A program made the translations under genes and the position numbers. 64,000 nt of DNA from Pisolithus tinctorius (Eukaryota; Basidiomycota; Agaricomycetes; Boletales; Pisolithaceae), in contig JANFAH010000079.1 in assembly GCA_024663395.1 (NCBI GenBank), forward strand, positions 124,001-188,000. The letters are read 5' to 3'. A model generated the notes under the pieces. That model did no database searches. It saw only the letters and a program-made list of their open reading frames with translations, and was not told the DNA's origin. This document shows positions 45,801-56,380 of the stretch, piece by piece. Position 1 is the stretch's first letter. The number at the start of each line of letters is the position of its first letter.

Positions 45801-47660
45801 TGGGCTAGTATGCTCCCTGTAGTAGCAAGCACTCTGATTTCTGGGCATTGTGAAACGTGCTATTCTAGAACCTGTGCACTCGCAGATCCTAATAATCTCG
45901 CTAGTTAATGCTGTCATTGGTTTTGCCTACAGTGATGACAATGTTGTGAACTTACGGCGCCTGCAGGGACATCGCACAGACGCTGGCAACGGTAGTCAAG
46001 AATGCCATGTGCGTCAACGTACATGGGTACGTACGGAAGCCACACGTTGCGAGGACAATCTGTATGATTCGTACTTGGGCCAATCCCCCTTAGGTTAGGT
46101 GGGCAATTAGGAGAGACAGTTGAGACTTCTGATAGATGCTGACAACCGCAGGGTATTGGTGACCTCTGGGTAAGTTCGACAAGCGGTTTTTTGTTTGAGT
46201 TTGACATCTACAATAAGTCGTGCAGCCTCAGGCGTCGCTACGTCCTAGGGAAGGAAAGTAGGTTGTAGACAGTACATGGAGAATAAGTGGAAATCAAGAA
46301 AAGGGGAGCAATCAGCGAAGGACTGTGCCTCGATAAAGACCTCAATACCTTCGTACTGGCGTTGGCTGGCTCCAGCGCTTGTTGGTTCGAATGCCGTCAG
46401 CCTCATTTCTTTGAATCACCAACCTTACATAACATCTTTCTAGCCTATCATTATGTCTGGAACTCGTCCTGGTGGATCTGCTGACGGTGCACCATCATCG
46501 CATCACGCGAGCACAACTATGAGCGCTTGAGCTTTGAGGCACCCTGCTGTGCGTTATCATCTGTTTTGCTTCTCAGTTCTCTTTTTACCAACTTGGCCAG
46601 ATCAATTCATCTCGGAGTCAATATTACTGTGTGCCTTTCGTGCCCTCAAGGATACGGCGCTGCAACCTGCCGTGCACTTTTTGCCATCGTTCGGAACGAC
46701 ACTCGAGGAATGTATCATTTTAGCCGCCGCCAACACGCTCTGAACACAAGGCCTCGAACTCATCAGCCATGAACATTTGTATGCCTCATTTACCTGCTTC
46801 TAATGGGCACTGAAGGCTGAGTTTTTCCCTCTTCTGGTCATCATGAAGAGATCTTCTCAAGATCATAGACCTATCAACGGCCTTTCGTCAAGGATGACGC
46901 CCGGTACCTTGCAGTATTCGTTGCTCCAGATGTGATTGTTATCCAGAGATGGTATGTCGCCCCTCAACCCAACTAATTTCATTTACACGTTTTACACGTT
47001 TGAGGTTTTTTACCACCTGTCGAAATTGAAACACCACCCTCACAGACTCCATACGACGTCTTCACTTCTGCTCACCTTACGCGATGTACCTGCGGATGAG
47101 TCTACTCGGCTGTTTCGGAGTACCTGGGTGCCAAGACTGCAGGTGCCCATGTTTGATATTGCCCCTAATTCTCCGCAGCTCTGCTCTGACCACCATTTCT
47201 GGTGTCGCCGTTACAATAACGACGTACTCTATCATCCTTACCATCAGTTGCACGACATCGACCTCCCTTCCGAGGCGCAGCTTTGGTACTTTTAGGCTAC
47301 CTGTTATGCATACTACCTCGTCGCACGATTCTGAACGCTTGGATGCAGTCGCCACATTCCTGAACTCACTTGATTTATCTTCGCAGGGTTTTCCCTCACC
47401 GACGCCATTTGGGCCTACGGGTTTTACAGTGTGCTGCTGGTTTGGCTGCAAGCAACTTTCGAATTTGACGCCGGCCGCATTGTGGCAGTGAACCGCGCAA
47501 CATGTTCGTTGTGCCTAAATGTCCAAGTTTAATACCATTATCCTTCCAGTGCAACGGTTTAGCTGTGCCCATCTGATGGCGCACTCGCATGGCGTTGATA
47601 CTCTACAGTAAAGACGCTGCTCGGGTAGTCACACTTTCCATTAAACTTGCGTAACGGGGG
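42900..47660. repeat. Diverged segmental duplication, unit II
   Basis: Second copy of the roughly 5-kb unit described at 37600. It carries a shortened, frameshifted copy of the repeat-exon gene at 44926. An open frame at 46527-46772 (SFEAPCCALSSVLLLSS...) matches a diverged frame of unit I near 41780-41930 (LLERLFIKSHEHYDLRG...). I recognise no family for it. Confidence 0.55.
44926..45223 (+). pseudogene. Copy II of the unknown multi-exon gene, decayed
   Basis: The ATG (MPNDTQST) lies about 40 bp after a CCCTTTAAAAAG box, as in copy I. Only one repeat-exon equivalent remains, and the EPNEQMHFN part is in another frame because of a small indel. The introns are recognisable: GTAGGTCTCC...GATGCAG (like the repeat introns) and GTGAGTTTTTCGCG...TTTTGCCAG. 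The next exon (STSSLAGATG) is 60 nt instead of 61, which breaks the frame. It ends near a TAG at about 45221. Confidence 0.55.
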
Positions 47661-48956
47661 GACATGACACTTAGGCTACAGTCTCCGAGTTGGCTTCGCT
47701 TACATAATCTGTAAACCGGCAGAACTGAGTCGCCGAGGCGGACCTCCGGTGGCCCCCTAGTCATGAAGGGGTGGGTATTCCGCCTTGACTCGGTGTAGTT
47801 ATGTAATACTTGGCCCGTGGTATAGGGTAAAGTTCTCTCGCGGAGCGCCCTATCGTCGCAGGACTGCATTGTGCGTCCGCGGAGCTTTCGCTTTATCACA
47901 TTAAAGTCTTCCAGCTACCTTTTACTGCTCCACTCACACCGGGTTGTGTGGGTTAAAGCGCCACGGAGACAGTTGGGCCTCCCAATTTTGATGTCGTATC
48001 TGCGATCCAGGGCGAGTTCTCCGCTCATCTCGCATACTTCTGACATTGCTAGCTGACTCCGGGAAAGTTGCAATTCTTCCGATCGCATAGTGACGATTCT
48101 ACCCATCTGACTGGGCTGTATTCGTGGGATGATGAGTTTATCAGGATTAGTTGTGAGCATGATACGTGACCCCTTCCGTTGTATTTTCGCATAGCCTGAT
48201 TCTCACGGATTATGAGTTTCAGCAGCATTGGGCAGCTCTTGTGTATACGAGATTGTTCAGCCGATGTCCAGAAGCTCTGAAATGAGCATAGCATGTGTGC
48301 CCCATTCATCGAGGACACTCGGGGGTAGAACTAGTCGATTACACCTCACCATTCCGCAATGTACAAACAGGTCCAAGGTCACGAGTCCTCCTTTCCAAGA
48401 CACGAGGTGAGTTAGAGTCTTATCGGTCAGTACATGTGCGGAGCTGGCACGGATGGAACTACGTACGAGTTAGAAGCGACGTGTGCTGCTCGTGTTGCGG
48501 CTGATCACGGGGGTGTACTTATGGACGTGGTACGTCTGTTCCGCAACTTTCGGGTGATGGGAAGAGAAAGATCGATTGATGGCTAACATGCGTTGTTTTT
48601 CGAGATCAGATCGCCACAAAGATGATGTCAATGGAGCACCCCGGACTATTCATTCTGCGACGTATTCGCGTGTAGGGCGTTTTGTCGACGGCGGTCTGGC
48701 CCTGACGGTCACAGAGGGAGAATCGTGTTATGGATCAAGATACGGATCTGACTGCTTAGATTCAGTGAAAAAGTTTGTTGAATGAAATCCGCTGCTCTTT
48801 GACCACCGACATCAACACTGCATCCCTTGAGCCACGCTGAATGGCTGTAAAACGATGTGCACTCTGATAGCCCATTTAAAAAGGAGGGTGTTGTAGAGAT
48901 GGAGTCCTCCATCCAATCCGAGTGCAGAAGATTCGAGTCCTGTAAACCCTTCTACA

Positions 48957-49563
48957 ATGCTGACAAGATCGTTATTGCTTCTGAACCCGAAAGGCCTGGA
49001 CACTACGGGGCCCAGCTACTTTGTTTGTCATCCCTCGTTATTCCACTGTGGTGCGCTCATGCCGGTACACCAGCTTACCCAGTTCTAGTGCAATTGCTAG
49101 TGCGTTCCCACCTCAAGCTCCAGGTGCAAATGCCATCCCCCCCGATGACGTGAATTTTTACGTGGAGAGCGGTTGATGCATGTATGAACTTTTGTTTAGC
49201 AGATCATACTGCCCGAGCCTGTTGTGCACGCCTTCAATGCCGGAATAATGTTTCGCACAACCAATCTTCAACTTCACCCTCATGAGCCCGAGGTGTTGCA
49301 CACCCCGATAATGCTAACCAGTACGGTACCCTTCTTGCTCCACTCGTGTGCTCACGGAAATAATGCAGTGATTCGTATATGCTTGCGAACGCTGGGACCT
49401 AAAGTCCCTCTCAGCCAAGCCCCAGACGGGGGTCCCGTCAACAACGTGAGTTTGTCCGTAGAGTGGTCGATGCCTGTATAAACATTTTTTCCTCCTTTCG
49501 TTGTCTGCGCAGGTTCCGGACATTAGTGACGACGAAACGACGGATCCCAGTCCCGATTTGTAA
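48957..49563 (+). CDS. Copy III of the unknown multi-exon gene
   Basis: The first exon region aligns with copy IV (ADKIVIASEPERPGHYG against DDTNPFDPEGLEHNNG), but its start is unsure. From 49083 the reading is clean: SSSAIASAFPPQAPGANA then IPPDD, intron 49150-49202 (GTGAATTTTT...TTTAGCAG), IILPEPVVHAFNAG, intron 49321-49368 (48 bp, ending AATGCAG, like the copy I introns), MIRICLRTLGPKV, intron 49446-49512 (again GTGAGTTTG...), VPDISDDETTDPSPDL and a TAA at 49561. Three introns in frame argue for a once functional gene. Function unknown. Confidence 0.48.
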
Positions 49564-50988
49564 GCCCAACATGACGGTAATAACCAGTAGTCATGCAAAG
49601 GATACACTCTTCACATACCCTCCGCATCGTTTAGCGAAGATTCCGTAGACAACAACCATACTAATACTTTGAGATGGATTTCTTCAATGTTATCTTCTGT
49701 AAATTGCTTGTGCACGTCTGTCATGGTCCAGACCGACTGTCCAGGCCATACCCACCTCTGCGGACGCTTCCAGAAGACATAAACTGGGTACTCGTTGCGT
49801 GGACAGCCCTGATCGTAACCGGGTACCAAGAGTGTAGTGGTGTGTGTTAGAGCTTTCGACTAGGGTCCTTCATGAGATGGAGTCATTCATTGCTATCAGT
49901 GCGGTTAATGCTCTTGAATCCCCGCAACCCTGCTTAGTTGCCGCGGTACCGCCAGTGTTTCCAGCTTTCTGATCTTAGCCGAAATTTATTCTTCCGTCGG
50001 ACGGGGTTATGGGGTCGATAGTAATACACGGCACAAGTCGCCGGGGACATCCAGTGCACGCCAGTCGCAATCTTGTAGTGGGTACCCCGCCTTGACAGAA
50101 GTAGTTAATGACTTCCGTGGTGTAGGGTACAGTCTCCACGGAGCGCCCAATTGTCGCCTGACTAACTTTACCGACTGCTGTGCTAGCACCGTGTATTCAC
50201 GCTGCTCTTCTGGCGATCGCTGTGATGATTCGCCTATCCCCAAGTAGCACGAAGTAGTGGATTAAACAACAATTTCTCCCACGCTCACGTAGGCTCACTT
50301 TACTCCACTGAGGTTTTACACTCTGCTGTGTACTTATCCCCTCACACGAGGTCGCGTGGGTTGAAGCACCAAAGCCTGGACGGCGACAAGCGGCCTATAG
50401 CAATCTCCCCAATTCTAACTCCGAGATCCAGGGTGTGGTTCTGAACATTTAATTGCTGTCTGACTCCAGGAAAGTTGCGGTTCTTTTCAACCGCATGGTG
50501 ACAACTCTATCTGACCTACGAAGGACCTACTTTGCCGCAGTCCCGCATATCTGCGTTGTGTTCGTGGGATAATGAATGTCAGATTTATCAGTTGGACGGA
50601 TGCACCCTCTGAGCGCCTGACTGGGCGGCTCTTGTGTATGCAAATTTATTTATCTTCAAGTCCAGATAGAAGCCTTCAAGATGGCACGCAGGCCCCACTC
50701 GAAGGTGGGGCCCTGTCCATCATGTTTCATGCTTTCGGGATGCATTTCAACAGGTTCAAGGTCACAGACGCTCTTTGCCAAGATACGAGATCGGCGGGAG
50801 CTTTATCAACCACCAGGCTATCATGGACAAGTTAGAAGTGGCATGAGCTGCCCGTGCAGCTGCGCAGCCGATCACGGGGATACCTATGCTCGTGCTACGC
50901 TTTCTCTTGAACCCTGTTGAATGGCTGTAAACTGACAAACACCGTGACTGCCCCTTTAAAAAGAAAGGCATTGTAGAGATGGAGTCCT

Positions 50989-51293
50989 CAATCTACTGCA
51001 AGAGCAGAGGAGACGAGTATTCCATATCCTTCGACAATGGATGACACCAATCCTTTTGACCCCGAGGGGCTCGAGCATAATAACGGCTCTCAATCCACGC
51101 AAGAGCAGAGGAGACGAGTATTCCAAATCATTCGACAATGGTCGACACCGATCCTTTTGACCCCGATGGGCTCGAGCATTACAACGGTTCTCAATCCACT
51201 GCAAGTGCAGAGGAGACGAGTATTCCAAATCCTCCGACAGTGCTCGACGAAACCAATCCTCCTGACCCCGAAGGGCCCGGGCACCACAATGAC
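50989..51293 (+). repeat. Three tandem repeats of 101-102 bp in copy IV
   Basis: Units start at 50989, 51091 and 51192 (CAATCCACTGCAAGAGCAGA...). Each encodes about 34 residues with the core DxTNPxDPEGxxHxNG. The 101-bp unit shifts the frame, so only one or two units can be read together now. Confidence 0.8.
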
Positions 51294-51550
51294 CCGGCTA
51301 TCTCGTGTGTCATCCCTCGTCAATCCGCTCACCGTGCGCTCATGCCATGAAATGTAGCGCACTTGCTAATCCTTTGCATCATCCAACTCCGCTGTAAATG
51401 CTGCGCCAATGGATGAGGTGAGTTTTTGCGTGGCGGCTGACGCATCCATAAACTCGCCCTCTCTTTTGATTTTTAGCAGATTATTCTGCCCGCACCGGTG
51501 CTGGACGCAAGTGGCGACGAAATTCGTGAATCTTTTGGCTGGAAAGAAGG
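51037..51550 (+). pseudogene. Copy IV of the unknown multi-exon gene
   Basis: It begins MDDTNPFDPEGLEHNNG after a CCCTTTAAAAAG box. The repeat part carries a frame shift. An intron ending GAAATGTAG (near 51354) resembles the copy I introns. The following exon (SFASSNSAVNAAPMDE) joins across GTGAGTTTTTGCG...TTTTTAGCAG (51419-51479) to IILPAPVLDASGDEIRESFG, matching IILPEPV of copy III. A TAA in the frame just after the 51354 acceptor suggests decay or a different splice. Confidence 0.45.
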
Positions 51551-52430
51551 TTTCCACTCAAGTTATTGCATCCCTTAGCAGAAACCGGATTGATATCTGT
51601 ACTTTGAGATGGATTCTCTGTCTTTGTTGTCTTCGCTCGTGTTCCTGTAATGAGTTTTGCACGTGTAAGATCGTTGTCAGATATTCACTGGCTTCGCGTC
51701 GGGCTACCCGGCGAAGGTTTCAGCGTTTAATTACTTCGTGAACCAACACAGGACTGTGACTGAACGTGACTCGGCGTGTTGCTCGCTTGCTGGCCAGCTG
51801 TCATGTCTTCACTACCAGTTCTACAAACACTCTCGCGATTTGAGCCCTACTGGGGGCCTGACCTGGTTCCATGGTCTGTGGTCATGCTGTGCGCCATCGG
51901 GTGTGAACAATATGATAAGGCTGATTCAGAGTGGCGAAATATTGGCCAACTTTGTTCATTTTAGAAATCTCATTGGGTGCTCCTGTCTTTTCGTGGTACG
52001 GGCAGCTGAAAGAAGCTGTTATAGGTCTCATGGTGAGGTTCATCCCGGTTCGTCATTCATCAGCTTCTATGCATAACGATCTGTGTGTTGCTGACGTGTT
52101 ACCGGACTGCTGGTTGCCAACAGTCTGTCTGCTCTAATCTGCTTTGGTCATCAAGACTTGTTGGTCGTCTTTGTGGACTCGATGCTTTTCTTGGATCGAT
52201 ATCATACTTTTTTGGGCCTTACCAACCGGCGTGCAATATGTCCTCGAGGAAACCACATTGCGTTGTACGCTTTGCGCCATGGATCTGATCCAGAATCCTG
52301 TGATCCTGGCAGATCTAGCACACTGCTACCACCATCTTCTGAAAATTGGTACTATTTTCACGTTCATTCGTCTGCTGTTGATAGGTCATATGAATTAGAT
52401 CTCTTACCTCTGATCACCATGAAGTGAGGA

Positions 52431-53656
52431 TGTCGGGAGGGTAGGTGTATCAATTGTTGCTCGAATCCATATTTTGTTCCAATCCGAGAGCAGGTTTGCA
52501 TCTGATCCTCTGCCTTCATGTTAGAGATGTGATAATAATTACAGGTTGAAAACTAAATTGCTTCCAGAAGAACATTATCTCCACCCAGCACTCGTTTCCC
52601 ATCGTTTTCTCAGAGAGCGTCCGAGTACATTCAATTGAAACCCTAGGCATTTCTCGGTGGAAGCATTCGCTGCCCATATAGATTGCATTGTTAAGTGGTG
52701 GCGAATTCAAGCTCCTAGACAGGGACGACAAATGTTTCATGTTTTCGTTCCTCTGATGTTATCAAGACACTACCCAGGGACAGCCACGAGTTAGACTACG
52801 TTCAGACCCGGTGACACTAGGGTGTGTGGCGAAGTTCACTGGTCTACATGGTTGGCAAGAATGGTGGCCACTTGCTATGCCTTGCGTCCCACAGGGAGGA
52901 TGTGTAGGTAAGCGTGATCATGAAACGTTAAAGTTAAAGCGTTTTCTATCGATCTCTCCAGTGAAACGGTTCTGATGTGCGCATCCGGCTGTGCTCCGTG
53001 TGCAGTGTGACCATCATTTCAGGCTAAGGGGTATGGCTTGTAATAACCTGTCCTGCATGACACCACGCTTGCCAATACTGCACGGCGGAGCTGAGAAAGA
53101 ATCAGTAATTGTTCTGTCTCACTTCAGTTGACAAATCATTTCACAAGAAAACATGCCCGTTAAATAGCATACCCTGCAAGACCGGGGAGGGAACAATGTG
53201 GTATGCTCGACCGAGCATTGATCGATGATCAATCACCGGTGGCTTTTGGAGAACTTCGATGGTGTAGGTTTAATTTCTGCTCTGCCATGGCAACTGACCA
53301 AATATTCCAGCATACTATTAGTCAACGGATACCAATTTTACCGATTCTTCTGCTGGTATCATCGTACATCTGCAAAACTACGCGAGCAAGTGAGCAGGTT
53401 ATACCACTCCCCGTTTAGAATTTCTCCATTTAGCTCGCTTGTGAATTATGAGAAGTGTACGGCCTATTTACCACGGCCTTATCGAGATCCCAGCGCCGAT
53501 GTCATCTTATCAATGTTGACATTGGAGACAAGAACACTGATTATTCATGTGTAGTACTAGTCATAGATCGTTACGAGCTTATGTACACTGTGAATAGTGG
53601 TTCTACGAGTTCCCTTCCACGCGCCAAAATGCTAGCAGTAGATTCTGAGAAACGGT
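52431..53656. other. No recognisable gene
   Basis: Short overlapping open frames only. No repeats or element ends seen. Confidence 0.4.
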
Positions 53657-55112
53657 TTAGTGTAGTAATAGGTCCTTCGCTCCTAAGGACCTGAATACGT
53701 CGGAGGGCATTATTGTAGTGAGGTTCGTATGTATCTGCTCGAACTCGGCCTCACGGCCCCTGACGAGGTTTGTGAGCCCCCACCGAATGATGGTGACGGT
53801 GAAGGCGATAAGACGATCGAGATTTTCAGTGTCGGGGGGATGACGGACGACAGTTTGCGACAAGGCGAGAATACGGCTTCGTGAATGATGGTGCTCACGG
53901 CCGCAGCAGTTGAAGAAGCCGGACACCGTTTGTCCTGTTGGAAGCTACCAAAAACATTAGTCCGCCATAAAGGCACATGGGGAAAGACGTACCAGAACTT
54001 CTTCGTCGACAAAATCCCATCCGACGAGGAGGGGTTCCACACTGGTTCTCCATGTCTCAGCGATCCGAGTCGTATGTGGCGCATCAATGGGCACGCGCAA
54101 ATTATACGAGTCCTTGAGAGTTAATCGAGCGACGGTCTTGAACGTACTGGTGACCTCGTGAAGCGTATGTCTTGCATTATCGCGGAATGTCTTCATGTTT
54201 TTCTTTGAATCCAACCAAGCTCCTATTCCGTGTAGTAATGAGTCGTACCTGGTATCCTGGTACTCACTGCCTGAGGACCCGAATATGCCTTCCGCAAGAC
54301 GAATCGCTAAGTCTTCGATGTACTTGGAATCGCTGTCGTCCGTATTGGTTTGCTCCATCATGAAGTATCGACGAAGTTCTTTCTTGGCTTCGTCCTTGAA
54401 GCGCTTCACGACGTAGTCATGGATACGCGTAGTTGCGGTTGGCTGGAGATCGATGGGGAACTAACGTCGGGGTGTTGCTGCAGGGGATCGTCGGTGGGGA
54501 GGACGGGTAAACGGACGCGCTTGGTCGGCCGGGTTGAGTTTGAACTGGTCCGTTCCCTATCCGGGACGATGTGAATACGGTCAAATTCCTCACCTCTGGC
54601 AACTTCCCCCCGCCGGTTTTGGCCCTGTCCCCTGCCATCGCAACGTGAGCAGAAAATACTCTGTCACGTGGCATCCGTGACTGTGTGCTGCGGGTGGAAA
54701 TCACCAGTTCCGGGTGACGTGGGTTTTCGGTAAGTTGTTCGATCTCACGAGGTGCGAAGATCGACGATGGATCGAACAGAGATGCGGGAGGATAGCTGAT
54801 ATCCATCGACGGCGGGTGATAGACGTTCACTGACGGGGGATGATTCGACGGCGGGTGATAGACGTTCGCTGACGGGGGATGATAGATGGTTGTCGATGGG
54901 GGATGATACTGTGGTATTTATCGTGCTAACGTTGTAACAATCGGTTCGAGTGTCGAGCTCTGAGGGAACATGGTGGCTGGTGTCAAGACCATCGCGACTT
55001 CCTTCGCCCTGGCCAGTCACTTCCAAGTATCCCTGTGATAGAACGTTCGTTAGTTAGTGAATCGGTGGGGTCTATCAAAGCTTACCTCGTCTCTGAAAAC
55101 TGGCCAATCCAT
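53657..55112 (-). CDS. Multi-exon gene of unknown function, minus strand
   Basis: Exon 1 (55112-55086) encodes MDWPVFRDE. An intron (55085-55033, GTAAG...CACAG) joins it in frame to GYLEVTGQGEGSRDGLDTS. Next is a repeat zone readable as YHPPS units (second frame), then LFDPSSIFAPREIEQLTENP and further charged sequence. The conserved-looking core is 54450-53960: TRIHDYVVKRFKDEAKKELRR, IEDLAIRLAEGIFGSSGS, FRDNARHTLHEVTSTFKTV and WDFVDEEVLVRLSPC. A C-terminal part (NLDRLIAFTVTIIRWGLTNL, to 53657) probably follows an intron with a GACTAAT branch site near 53955. At least one join between 55032 and 54450 is unclear, so exact exons are not given. No domain recognised; helical, likely soluble. Confidence 0.45.
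54806..54905. repeat. Short tandem repeat (about 38 bp) in the coding region
   Basis: Two near-perfect units (TCGACGGCGGGTGATAGACG...) and a partial third. On the minus strand they give the YHPPS or SPVSERLSPAV repeats, depending on frame. Confidence 0.75.
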
Positions 55113-55323
55113 GGTGGTGGGAGCGACGGAAGAGGGAAGAAACCGGATTGAGGCACACGAGATATCGTTTGATCATCATATATCAAATGGAGGGGAAATA
55201 ATACATTTGGGGCACTACATAGCCACATTTTCGAGTAGGTGAACGGCAGAGCTACTGCAAGGCGATCAGCTAATGTTCGTAAATAAAGTGTGCAGGCCTC
55301 ACCTTTCATTTCCGAGTCATCAG

Positions 55324-56236
55324 TTATGTGCTATCTACTGGACCCATAAGGCCATCCTTGCTGTCATTCACACCCGACTCCGCATATCTGTCACTGGCAT
55401 CGCAATCTGATGAGCCATCGAACTCGCTTGACGAGTCGTGAACACGGCATTGCACTTCCTCTTCAAGTTGATCGAGCTGGGTGTTCGTAGTCTGAAACGT
55501 CATAATATCCTCGTTGTACGCCTCACGGCCGAAGGCTAGGAAGTTCTCCGCATCGTCTATTTCCGCCGCATGATCCAGATCCACATCACCTTGTCCATCC
55601 CCCAGATACTCCCCATACTTCTTACGGTCGGCTTGATAGATATATTTCATAAAATTGCTGTAGTGCTCAGCTTCCCTGAGCTCCCAGGCTGAGGACAGCG
55701 CTCGATAGCGCCTAGTCTCGCGACCTGCATGTTTCATCAAGACCGCCTCTTTTATCGCCACGTCTGGAAGGTCCTTGATACCGTTGCGAAAAAGGAATTT
55801 CCCCTGTGAGGCAATGAATTAGGATTCCACGATGTTAGAAAGAGCAAGGAAGTAATACATCTCTAGCATCGTTCGGGTGAATAACTCCTGCTCCTCCTCT
55901 CAGGGACTTCCTCGCAAAGCGGAGCTCCAAAGCCTCCCCAATGTCCGGCTTGGGATAAGGTGAAAACTTTATGCGAGCAATCCTTGCAGTCTGCGGACCC
56001 CTCCCTGTGGTTCTCTCTGGAGCCATAGTGGCGTTGGGAGTGTCCTCGGGGCCGCCAGGCGACGATGGAGCAACGCTTGAGGGCGGGGGGGAGGAAAGTT
56101 GACTGCTGAGTGGGGCCGGATAAGCGCTGCATGAAAGAGGTGATGAGGGCTGAGTGCTACATGGGGAGGACCCGAGGGGTTTGCGAAAACTGGATCGCAT
56201 TGATACAGGAGTCGTGGGGGGTTCAGCTTGAATCAT
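55324..56236 (-). CDS. Two-exon gene of unknown function beside Plavaka
   Basis: Exon 1 56236-55859, intron 55858-55804 (55 bp, GTATTA...CTCACAG), exon 2 55803-55324. Together they encode 285 residues in one frame. The N-terminal 90 residues are Ser/Pro-rich and disordered (SQLSSPPPSSVAPSSP). Then comes a compact part (RIARIKFSPYPKPDIGEAL, LRFARKSLRGGAG), a helical part (EAVLMKHAGRETRRYRALSS, EAEHYSNFMKYIYQADRKK) and a very acidic C-terminus (SSSEFDGSSDCDASD). The frame also runs upstream to 56419, which would overlap Plavaka exon 1 on the other strand, so I prefer ATG 56236 (MIQAEPPTTPVS). It is divergent from the transposase with a start-to-start spacing of about 145 bp. It could be an accessory gene of the transposon or an unrelated host gene. 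Confidence 0.5.
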
Positions 56237-56380
56237 AAGAGGCAGTACTTCCTCGATCTGCGGCTGGCTCTGGTGGGCAATTGCAGAGGTGCAAGTTGGT
56301 CGGAGTTTGAAGGACTTAGCAAAATTTCTACACTCATGAGCCACGGACTGGTCACGGAGTCTGCCTGTCTTCGAGTTACA

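Larger units (their letters stand above)
47661..52430. repeat. Diverged segmental duplication, units III and IV
   Basis: Two more related segments. Shared landmarks are a block with CGCGGAGCGCCC (about 47840) and CACGGAGCGCCC (about 50140), a following block with the GGAAAGTTGC motif (48062 and 50470), and the gene copies starting at 48957 and 51037, each preceded by TTTAAAAAG. The outer parts contain only short open frames. Confidence 0.5.

Noticed and set aside
53657..55112. TET/JBP dioxygenase partner of Plavaka.
   Set aside because: No HxD...H or Arg signature of the 2OG-Fe dioxygenase fold could be found in either minus-strand gene.
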